Notes under the pieces: generated by a model
Told to the model about the DNA's origin: nothing
Seen by the model: only the letters and a program-made list of their open reading frames with translations
Databases searched by the model: none
Made by a program: the position numbers and the translations under genes
Shown here: in pieces, positions 5,577 to 10,531 of the stretch
How positions within the stretch are numbered: the stretch's first letter is position 1
Layout: each line of letters opens with the position of its first letter
Source of the DNA: Pseudomonadota bacterium
Lineage (GTDB): Bacteria > Pseudomonadota > Alphaproteobacteria > Rhizobiales > Xanthobacteraceae
Direction: 5' to 3'
Assembly (NCBI GenBank): GCA_023390695.1
Contig: JAEWCJ010000001.1
Location: 1 to 10,531, forward strand
Length of the DNA: 10,531 nucleotides

Positions 5577-7142
5577 TTACGGCAACTTGCTCACGGCGAC
5601 CCGCACATTGCCGTCCGCCTCGGCGACCACGCGCAGCATCCTGGAATCGAATTCGATGCCGACAAGCCGCAATCCGGTGACGGCGGCGTCGACATTCACC
5701 CCGTCCTGCTGCTTGCGGAAATCGGCGATCGCGCCTTCGATGCTCTTGCGCGCGGAGGCGGCGAAGGGTTTCAGGTCGACCACGGCATTCTTGGCGAGTG
5801 CGGCTTCCAGATACGGCACGGCGGCTTTCGCGGCGGCGCCGAGCAGGCCGAACGCGGCCTCGGATTCGACGGCGAGCGAAACATCGTCGAGGCGCAGCAT
5901 CTGTTCGGCCTTGTCGAGCACCGGGCGGCCCCAGACATGGATCGTCGCCTCGGTGCCGAAGCCGAACCAGCTCTTGCGCTCGGTGGCCTTCACCCGCAGC
6001 GAAATCAGCAACCGTTCGCCGGCGGCGGCGAGCGAGGCGCGCAGCACGGTGACCTGCACCGGACCCGAGCCGTCTTCCGGGAAGGTCTTGTTCTTGAGCT
6101 GCGGTTCGAGAATGCGGTTGAGCTCGGTGAAAGGCACGTCGATCGGCACGCCGATATTGACGCGGCCCTGATCCATCTGCGGCACCAGATCGAGCTTGGC
6201 CGGGAACGGGCAGCTCGGCTTCGTCTCCTCCGCCACGATGCGCGTCTGCGCCTGGATGCCGAGCGTCAGGGTGACGGCATTGGCGTCGGTGCGCGGCTGC
6301 GCGGCGAAAGCGCGGGTCGGCCGCAACTCGAGCCACAGATTCGGCAGACCGGCGCCGGCCGCGCCGAGCGAGATCGAGCGGCACATCTTCACCCATTCAC
6401 GCCGCGCCGCCTGCTCGAGGAACGGATCGTTGCGCAGGCGCGACTGCAGCGCCGTCATCTGCTCGCCCACCGCCTTGTCCAGCAGCGGACGCATTTCATT
6501 CGAGGCGCTGAGCTTCAATCCGGCGATCGACAGATTGGCATCGGCGATCGATACCTGCGAACTGAGATTGGGCTCAAGCCGCCAGCCGGTGGTGAGTGCG
6601 GGGCGCGACTGCACGGCGACATTGCCGCGAATATCCGCGCGCTGATCCAGCGTCTTGCCGGTGAGTTTCTGCACGCCGGAGCCGAGGCCGCTGTTCAGTA
6701 TCCCCGCCAGCGCGCCGGTGAGATTGCCGGCCTGGTCGGCGATCTGGCCGGCGACGCGGAACGAGCCGTTCAGCGTCGTGCTGACCGTGACGCCGTCGCT
6801 CTTGCCGCTCATCGCCAGCGGGGAGCGCGTCACGTTCCAGCCGATTTCGGCTTTCGACAGCAGCTTGCTCACCGGATTGTCCGGCGCACCGGAAAAGTCG
6901 CGCGGGGCCGCGCGCTCGAGCGTGTCGCGTATCGCGGTGAGTGCGATGGCGGCCGGCGCGATGATGGTCGAAGTGCGGGTGGCGGCAGGCAGGGCAGGCA
7001 ATTGCGCCAGCGCCGGCGGCGCATCGGAGGCCGCCGGCGAAATCCTTTCCATCACCCACAGGGTGCTGAAGAAGAACACAAGAATGACGGCGATGCCGCC
7101 GAGCAGTCTGATGCCTGGAATTCGTCGGGACGTCCCCCGCAT
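5577..7142 (-). CDS. DUF4403 family protein, membrane-anchored periplasmic
   Basis: A 521-residue protein that I recognise as DUF4403 (PF14356), a family with no established function. A short basic N-terminus (MRGTSRRIPG) is followed by one hydrophobic segment at about 11-30, and the rest is soluble, so it is likely anchored in the inner membrane with the bulk in the periplasm. Residues 61-76 and 331-346 align without gaps (P63/P333, T69/T339, L75/L345, E76/E346), and each half ends in a predicted helical stretch, suggesting an internal duplication. Two cysteines (C254, C311) could pair. The ATG at 7142 has AAGGGGG about 8 bases upstream; an upstream GTG at 7166 is less likely. It converges with the epimerase gene, leaving 21 bases between the stops, and lies downstream of the L,D-transpeptidase gene on the same strand (135 bases). 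Confidence 0.85.
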   Translation of the reverse strand: MRGTSRRIPGIRLLGGIAVILVFFFSTLWVMERISPAASDAPPALAQLPALPAATRTSTIIAPAAIALTAIRDTLERAAPRDFSGAPDNPVSKLLSKAEIGWNVTRSPLAMSGKSDGVTVSTTLNGSFRVAGQIADQAGNLTGALAGILNSGLGSGVQKLTGKTLDQRADIRGNVAVQSRPALTTGWRLEPNLSSQVSIADANLSIAGLKLSASNEMRPLLDKAVGEQMTALQSRLRNDPFLEQAARREWVKMCRSISLGAAGAGLPNLWLELRPTRAFAAQPRTDANAVTLTLGIQAQTRIVAEETKPSCPFPAKLDLVPQMDQGRVNIGVPIDVPFTELNRILEPQLKNKTFPEDGSGPVQVTVLRASLAAAGERLLISLRVKATERKSWFGFGTEATIHVWGRPVLDKAEQMLRLDDVSLAVESEAAFGLLGAAAKAAVPYLEAALAKNAVVDLKPFAASARKSIEGAIADFRKQQDGVNVDAAVTGLRLVGIEFDSRMLRVVAEADGNVRVAVSKLP

Positions 7143-7277
7143 TGCGCCTGCCCCCTTGCGCACCAAAAGAATCGGCGCGCAAAGTTTAGTCGGGCATGGG
7201 ACCTCAGGCTAGAGCGCCGGCCCCTGCGAAATGTCGCCGCGGACGATGGTCGCGTTGCCGTGCATGCGCTGCAACGA

Positions 7278-7955
7278 TTAAAGCCGGTTGGCCATGTAGC
7301 GGCTGTCGGGCAGTACGACGACCTTGGTGCCGATTTTCGCGCGCTGATAGAGATCCACCACGTCCTCATTGAGCATGCGGATGCAGCCGGACGACACGCG
7401 CTGTCCGATGCTGGACGGCACATTGGTACCGTGGATGCGATAGATGGTGCCGCCGATATAGAGCGCGCGGGCGCCGAGCGGATTGTGCGGGCCGCCAGCG
7501 ACGAAACGCGGCAGATAGGGCTGACGGGCGATCATCTCCGCCGGAGGCACCCAATCGGGCCATTCCGCCTTGCGGTCGATCGACTTCACGCCGGACCAGC
7601 GAAAGCCGTCGCGGCCGACGCCGATGCCATAACGAACGGCCTGACCGTTGCCGAGCACGTAGTAAAGATAGGTGTTCGGCGTATCGACGATAATGGTGCC
7701 GGCCGGCTCCTTGCTGGCATAGCTGACGATCTGCCGCCGCAGATGCGCGGGTGTTTCGGCTTCCGGCTGCGGCATCACCTCGAGCGGTTCAGGCGCCGGC
7801 TGGCGTTGGAATTCCGGTTGTGAAAACAGCGGCGGGAAAAGTGGAAAGGCGCGTCCCGGATCGTTGTAGGCCATCGTCTGTGCGCTGGCTGACCCGGTGG
7901 CCATGAATGCGGCTGCAAGGATTGAGCTCAGACACACGTAGCGCCCGCTCGTCAT
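7278..7955 (-). CDS. Secreted L,D-transpeptidase (YkuD domain)
   Basis: A 225-residue periplasmic enzyme. YkuD proteins form 3-3 peptidoglycan cross-links or attach proteins to peptidoglycan using a catalytic cysteine. A signal peptide covers about residues 1-25, with an A-S-A cleavage site before QTMAY. A proline-rich linker (about 40-70) leads to the YkuD domain, about residues 85-220. The active-site motif HGTN (H175) and SSGCIRM (C191) are intact, and GGPHNPLGARALYI is typical of the family. ATG at 7955 is chosen because GGGAG lies six bases upstream; a GTG at 7973 would place that sequence inside the gene. The frame after the TAA stop remains open for another 22 codons. The exact role (cross-linking or outer-membrane protein attachment) cannot be read from sequence. 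Confidence 0.93.
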   Translation of the reverse strand: MTSGRYVCLSSILAAAFMATGSASAQTMAYNDPGRAFPLFPPLFSQPEFQRQPAPEPLEVMPQPEAETPAHLRRQIVSYASKEPAGTIIVDTPNTYLYYVLGNGQAVRYGIGVGRDGFRWSGVKSIDRKAEWPDWVPPAEMIARQPYLPRFVAGGPHNPLGARALYIGGTIYRIHGTNVPSSIGQRVSSGCIRMLNEDVVDLYQRAKIGTKVVVLPDSRYMANRL

Positions 7956-8018
7956 GATACGCTCCCAATACACAGAAAAACGTCCACACCTTGTGTACGA
8001 AACAAGTTGAGGAAGTCG

Positions 8019-8040
8019 GTCCGGTTCCGGACGATTTTTT
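8019..8040 (+). terminator. Plus-strand intrinsic-terminator-like hairpin
   Basis: GTCCG (8019-8023) pairs with CGGAC (8028-8032) around GTTC, extended by TC/GA with one bulged G, and runs directly into six T residues at 8035-8040. This is the layout of a Rho-independent terminator reading on the plus strand. No plus-strand gene ends here: both flanking genes are on the minus strand. It may therefore end an antisense transcript, or simply be a near-palindromic protein site in the transpeptidase promoter region. Confidence 0.4.
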
Positions 8041-8051
8041 CGAGGGAAAGT

Positions 8052-8076
8052 GGAACTCGATTTACCTTAGCGCGTT
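8052..8076 (+). promoter_or_regulatory. Candidate EcfG (general stress response) promoter, antisense to the reductase gene
   Basis: GGAAC (8052-8056), 16 bases, then CGTT (8073-8076) matches the known alphaproteobacterial EcfG/RpoE general-stress consensus exactly. Transcription would run rightward, starting near 8083, and cross the 3' end of the ketopantoate-reductase-family gene on its antisense strand. No convincing plus-strand gene follows. A match to nine fixed bases with two allowed spacings is expected by chance at roughly one in six windows of this size, so the call is tentative. Confidence 0.3.
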
Positions 8077-8084
8077 ATGCGTGT

Positions 8085-8103
8085 TCCGACGCCGCGGGTC
8101 GGA
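8085..8103. other. Small hairpin just past the reductase gene
   Basis: TCCGAC (8085-8090) and GTCGGA (8098-8103) are perfect 6-base arms with a 7-base loop, 15 bases past the reductase stop codon on the minus strand. There is no T-run in either direction. It may stabilise the 3' end of the trmO-reductase message, or be incidental. Confidence 0.3.
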
Positions 8104-8117
8104 TATTCGCCGCGACG

Positions 8118-9041
8118 TTATTTCTTGCGCCCCATCCGGTGCAGTTTGAGCACCGCATAGACGGCTTCATTCGCCGGCGTCGGCACGCCCAGTTCGCGGC
8201 CGAGTGCGACGACTTTCCCAGCCAGCCAGTCGAGTTCGAGCCGGTTGCCGGCTTCGAGATCGTTGAACTGCGACGCCTTCATCGTCGGTGTGGCGGAATC
8301 GGCGAAAGCCATCTGCCGGTCGACATAATCGTCCGGCACGCCAATGCCCTTCGCGCGGGCCACCGCGAAGGTCTCTTGCATGATCTTGCGGAAAAAGGCG
8401 CGGGTGTCGGGATCGCCCATGATCGGTCCGAGCGTGCTGCGCATGGAGGCGGTCGCGCCGGACGTGCCGGTCAGCAGCACGAATTTCTGCCAGCGGTCGC
8501 GTTCGATGTCGTCGGAGAGAATGGCATCGATCCCCGCGGCCTGCGCAGCCGCGACGAAGGCCTGCAGCCGCGCGTCGTCGCGCCGGTCGGGAAAGCCGCA
8601 GCGGAATTGCGCGAACTGGCTGGTCTGGCGGATCACGCCCGGCGCCGCGATGACGGTGACGACATGGGTGGTGCCGCCGACCACATGATCGGCGCCGAGA
8701 ATCGGCAGCAGACGCTCGACGCTGTCGACGCCGTTCTGCAAGGTGATGACGCGGGTGTCGGGACCGACCAAAGGCTTGGTCTGCTCGCCGGTTTTTTCCG
8801 TGTCCCACAGCTTCACCGCGAACATCACGATGTCCACCGGACCGACGCTTGCGGGATCGTCGGTGGCTTTGACGTTCGTCAGGTGCAGGTCGCCGAGAGC
8901 GCTTTCGATCTTCAGCCCGTTCTTGCGGATGGCGTCGAGATGCGCGCCGCGGGCGATGAAAACGACATCGTGTCCGGCTTTCGCCAGACGCGCCCCGAAA
9001 TAACCGCCGACCGCGCCTGCGGCCATGATGGCAATGCGCAT
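8118..9041 (-). CDS. Ketopantoate reductase family protein (2-dehydropantoate 2-reductase-like)
   Basis: A 307-residue NADP-dependent oxidoreductase of the ApbA/PanE family. PanE reduces ketopantoate to pantoate for coenzyme A synthesis, but this family has many paralogues with other 2-oxoacid substrates, so panE is not assigned. The nucleotide-binding loop reads AAGAVGG (7-13), with alanine in place of the first glycine of the usual GAGAVGG. The residues matching PanE's catalytic set are present: N103 in LQNGV, K186 in RWQKF, and E269 in LELDWL. SQFNDLEAG (257-265) matches the family's C-terminal-domain motif. The start at 9041 is preferred because MRIAIM is the family's normal N-terminus; the frame extends to 9104 inside trmO. 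It begins four bases after the trmO stop codon, so the two form an operon. Confidence 0.88.
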   Translation of the reverse strand: MRIAIMAAGAVGGYFGARLAKAGHDVVFIARGAHLDAIRKNGLKIESALGDLHLTNVKATDDPASVGPVDIVMFAVKLWDTEKTGEQTKPLVGPDTRVITLQNGVDSVERLLPILGADHVVGGTTHVVTVIAAPGVIRQTSQFAQFRCGFPDRRDDARLQAFVAAAQAAGIDAILSDDIERDRWQKFVLLTGTSGATASMRSTLGPIMGDPDTRAFFRKIMQETFAVARAKGIGVPDDYVDRQMAFADSATPTMKASQFNDLEAGNRLELDWLAGKVVALGRELGVPTPANEAVYAVLKLHRMGRKK

Positions 9042-9045
9042 GATG

Positions 9046-9579
9046 TTAGGCCCCGTTTTCGGATTGCTGGTTGCGCCAGCCGACGCTGGCCTCGGGCACA
9101 GCATCGGTGGAGGGGAAATAGGGCTTGATGTCGATCAGCGGCGTGTTGTCGAGACAGTCGAGGCCGACGACCGACAGCGTGGTGCCTTCGACTTTCAGGA
9201 GTTTGACCACGCTGAGCGCCACGGGATTGGGCCGCACCGGCGAGCGCAGCGCAAAGGTGCCGCGCGGCTCGGAGACATGGCGCGGCCTTTGCTGCACCAG
9301 ATCCCGGCGCGCCTCGTTCATCCAGTACAGCACGATCAGATGCGAGCAGCCGGCAACGTCCTTCAGGGCGGCCTGATAGCGGGGGTCGAGCTCGATGCGG
9401 CAGACCTCGCCGCGCTCGCGCGCCTGGCTGGCGTTGCGCGGGCAGTCGTCGCGCCGGGTCCAGGGCGTGCGGATGCGCCCGATGAAATAGAGCTGGGCAT
9501 CGAAGGCGGCGGGCAGGGAGATGGCGACCTCGCCCTCCCGGATGCCGGCGCGGGGATCGCTGGAGTCGTTTTCTGTCAT
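9046..9579 (-). CDS. trmO: tRNA (N6-threonylcarbamoyladenosine37-N6)-methyltransferase TrmO (UPF0066)
   Basis: A 177-residue TrmO/YaeB (TsaA) family protein. TrmO uses SAM to methylate t6A37 in tRNA-Thr that reads ACY codons, giving m6t6A, which slightly improves decoding. The UPF0066 signature RGTFALRSPVRPNPV is intact at 106-120, and the conserved GLDCLDNTPLIDIKPY follows at 139-154. It is shorter than the E. coli enzyme (about 235 residues) because it stops soon after the beta-barrel core; short forms are common in other phyla. The N-terminal 25 residues are variable. The ATG at 9577-9579 lacks a strong ribosome-binding site. It lies four bases upstream of the reductase gene and is divergent from the ArsR-methyltransferase gene. 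The link with the reductase is positional only. Confidence 0.9.
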   Translation of the reverse strand: MTENDSSDPRAGIREGEVAISLPAAFDAQLYFIGRIRTPWTRRDDCPRNASQARERGEVCRIELDPRYQAALKDVAGCSHLIVLYWMNEARRDLVQQRPRHVSEPRGTFALRSPVRPNPVALSVVKLLKVEGTTLSVVGLDCLDNTPLIDIKPYFPSTDAVPEASVGWRNQQSENGA

Positions 9580-9608
9580 GCGACGACCGTAGCCTTTCGG
9601 GGATGGTC

Positions 9609-9649
9609 GGGAAAACCGGTTTGAAGCCCGAAATCCAACGGGTTTTCCC
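9609..9649. repeat. Long-spaced inverted repeat with an alternative inner hairpin
   Basis: GGGAAAACC (9609-9617) and GGTTTTCCC (9641-9649) are perfect 9-base arms with 23 bases between. The right arm can instead pair with GAAGCCCG at 9623-9630 (CCCG/CGGG plus A-U and G-U pairs, 8-base loop). It would lie in the trmO 5' leader if that promoter is upstream of 9650. It may be a mutually exclusive RNA switch, an interspersed palindrome, or a protein site; the sequence alone does not decide. Confidence 0.4.
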
Positions 9650-9687
9650 CGGGTCCAAGGAATGGGCTTGCGCCCACTGATTTAACG

Positions 9688-9705
9688 TATAAACATATCC
9701 TTATA
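9688..9705. promoter_or_regulatory. AT-rich imperfect palindrome, probable ArsR/SahR-type operator
   Basis: TATAAACATATCCTTATA is an 18-bp palindrome: 5-base arms TATAA/TTATA around a central ATAT, with two mismatched positions on each side. It is one of the few AT-rich patches in the window and lies 20 bases upstream of the ArsR-methyltransferase start codon, overlapping where the -10 box would be. ArsR proteins typically bind such AT-rich dyads. Autoregulation is the likely role; this is inference. Confidence 0.55.
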
Positions 9706-9725
9706 TGAATTTTGGACCGGCTGCC

Positions 9726-10531
9726 ATGGCGACCCATCTGTCTTTCGAGGCGATGCATGCCGCGCTCAAGGCGAGCGCCGAGGGCACACGGCTGCGCGTC
9801 CTCGCCCTGCTCGCGGAAACCGAGCTGACCGTCTCCGATCTCACCGAGATTCTGGGCCAGTCGCAGCCGCGCATTTCCCGCCATCTGAAATTGCTGGCCG
9901 AAGCCGGCCTGATCGAGCGCCACCGGGAGGGCGCCTGGGCGTTCTTCCGCATGGCCGACCGTGGCGAGAATGCGCAGCTCGGCCGGCTGCTGGTCGAGCG
10001 GCTCGACCCGGAAGATCCGACGCTGTCGCGCGACCGCGAGCGGCTGGCCGCCGTGCGCGAGCAGCGCGCCAAGCTGGCGCAGGACTATTTCCGCGCCCAT
10101 GCCGACCAGTGGGATCGCATCCGCAAGCTGCACACCGCCGACTCTGCGGTCGAGGACGCCATCGTCATGGCCCTGTCCGACAAGCCGTTCCGCGCCTTGC
10201 TCGACCTCGGCACCGGCACCGGACGGATGCTGGAATTGTTCGGCCCGCAGATCGAACGCGGTCTTGGCATCGATCTGTCGCCGGCCATGCTGGCGCTCGC
10301 CCGCGCGCGGCTGGAGCGCGCCGGCCTGAAGCATTGCAGCGTGCGCCAGGGCGACATCTACAATCTGCCGCTGGCGCGCGAGTCCTTCGACGTCGTCATC
10401 ATTCATCAGGTCCTGCATTACCTGGACGACGGTGCCCGCGCGGTGCGGGAAGCCGCGCGCGTGCTCGAACCCGGCGGCCGTCTTCTGGTCGTCGATTTCG
10501 CTCCGCACGATCTCGAATTCCTGCGCGAGGA
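9726..10531 (+). CDS. ArsR-family regulator fused to a SAM-dependent methyltransferase, SahR-like (partial, runs off the right edge)
   Basis: 268 codons are visible with no stop. Residues about 8-78 are an ArsR winged helix: LKASAEGTRLRVLALLAE, then LTVSDLTEILGQSQPRISRHLKLLAEAGLIERHREG. A linker with charged helices (about 85-130) leads to a class I methyltransferase fold: motif I LDLGTGTGR (159-167), the second-strand acidic motif GIDLSPAML (181-189), GDIYNLPL (209-216), and FDVVIIHQVLHYL (221-233). From family knowledge, proteins of this architecture in Rhizobiales lie next to metF/metH, and SahR regulators derepress SAM-cycle genes when S-adenosylhomocysteine accumulates. The fused domain may sense SAM or SAH rather than methylate anything. 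No metal-binding cysteine pair of the ArsR/SmtB type (ELCVCD) is present in the HTH region, which supports a non-metal ligand. The ATG at 9726 has only a weak ribosome-binding site. Confidence 0.85.
   Translation, partial: MATHLSFEAMHAALKASAEGTRLRVLALLAETELTVSDLTEILGQSQPRISRHLKLLAEAGLIERHREGAWAFFRMADRGENAQLGRLLVERLDPEDPTLSRDRERLAAVREQRAKLAQDYFRAHADQWDRIRKLHTADSAVEDAIVMALSDKPFRALLDLGTGTGRMLELFGPQIERGLGIDLSPAMLALARARLERAGLKHCSVRQGDIYNLPLARESFDVVIIHQVLHYLDDGARAVREAARVLEPGGRLLVVDFAPHDLEFLRE

Noticed and set aside
5563..5585. TTGCCG-N11-CGGCAA inverted repeat between the convergent epimerase and DUF4403 genes
   Set aside because: Only 6 bp with an 11-base loop and no T-run on either strand; too weak to call a bidirectional terminator.
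5937..7823. A 628-codon plus-strand open frame opposite the DUF4403 and transpeptidase genes
   Set aside because: It spans two well-supported minus-strand genes and the gap between them, has low-complexity Arg/Gly/Ala/His composition, and shows no domain. Long antisense frames are expected in GC-rich DNA.
8014..8036. A minus-strand GGAAC inside the near-palindrome as a stress promoter for the transpeptidase
   Set aside because: No CGTT lies 16 or 17 bases downstream, so it does not fit the EcfG spacing.
8007..9128. A 373-codon plus-strand open frame that begins near the EcfG-like promoter
   Set aside because: It begins upstream of that promoter's predicted start and mirrors the reductase gene. 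Its composition is that of an antisense shadow, so the promoter is not evidence for this protein.
9576..10508. A 310-codon minus-strand open frame opposite the ArsR-methyltransferase gene
   Set aside because: The opposite strand encodes an obvious two-domain protein with intact motifs; this frame has no recognisable motif and is rich in Gln/Arg/Ala/Gly.

Overview
The window looks like a chromosomal segment of a GC-rich alphaproteobacterium, most likely Hyphomicrobiales (the Bradyrhizobium, Rhodopseudomonas or Pseudolabrys neighbourhood). The grounds are strong GC bias at third codon positions, a TPP riboswitch ahead of thiO-thiS, a DUF4403 protein, a periplasmic YkuD L,D-transpeptidase, an ArsR-methyltransferase fusion of the SahR kind, and a short GC-rich palindrome at the left edge. 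This is inferred from gene content and base use, not from a marker gene. I see no insertion sequence, phage gene, CRISPR array, tRNA or rRNA, and no intergenic stretch over about 210 bases.

Left part (1-2009, all minus strand). A TetR-family regulator (1392-2009) is followed by a good sigma70-type promoter (1350-1377), a TPP riboswitch (1256-1343), thiO (241-1251) and thiS (53-250). ThiO makes the imine used for the thiazole moiety of thiamine and ThiS carries the sulphur. thiG is expected beyond the left edge. The riboswitch appears to hold the thiO ribosome-binding site inside its P1 stem. A perfect 22-bp inverted repeat lies just before the tetR start codon.

Centre (2214-5555, plus strand). 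There is a homocysteine S-methyltransferase family gene divergent from tetR, then an ATP-grasp ligase of unknown substrate, then an HpnA-like NAD-dependent sugar epimerase/reductase. The last two are close together and look like an uncharacterised biosynthetic pair. This is the best candidate here for undescribed biology, but the sequence does not say what it makes.

Right-centre (5577-9579, minus strand). There is an inner-membrane-anchored DUF4403 protein with an apparent internal duplication, a secreted L,D-transpeptidase (cell-wall cross-linking), and a tight pair of trmO (tRNA t6A37 methylation) and a ketopantoate-reductase-family gene. The gap at 7956-8117 holds a plus-strand terminator-like hairpin and a sequence matching the EcfG general-stress promoter consensus, which would transcribe antisense to the reductase gene.

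Right edge (9726-end, plus strand). A truncated ArsR-type winged helix fused to a class I SAM methyltransferase, preceded by an AT-rich palindrome in an otherwise GC-rich region. By family knowledge this resembles SahR, the SAM-cycle regulator, and metF/metH may follow beyond the window.
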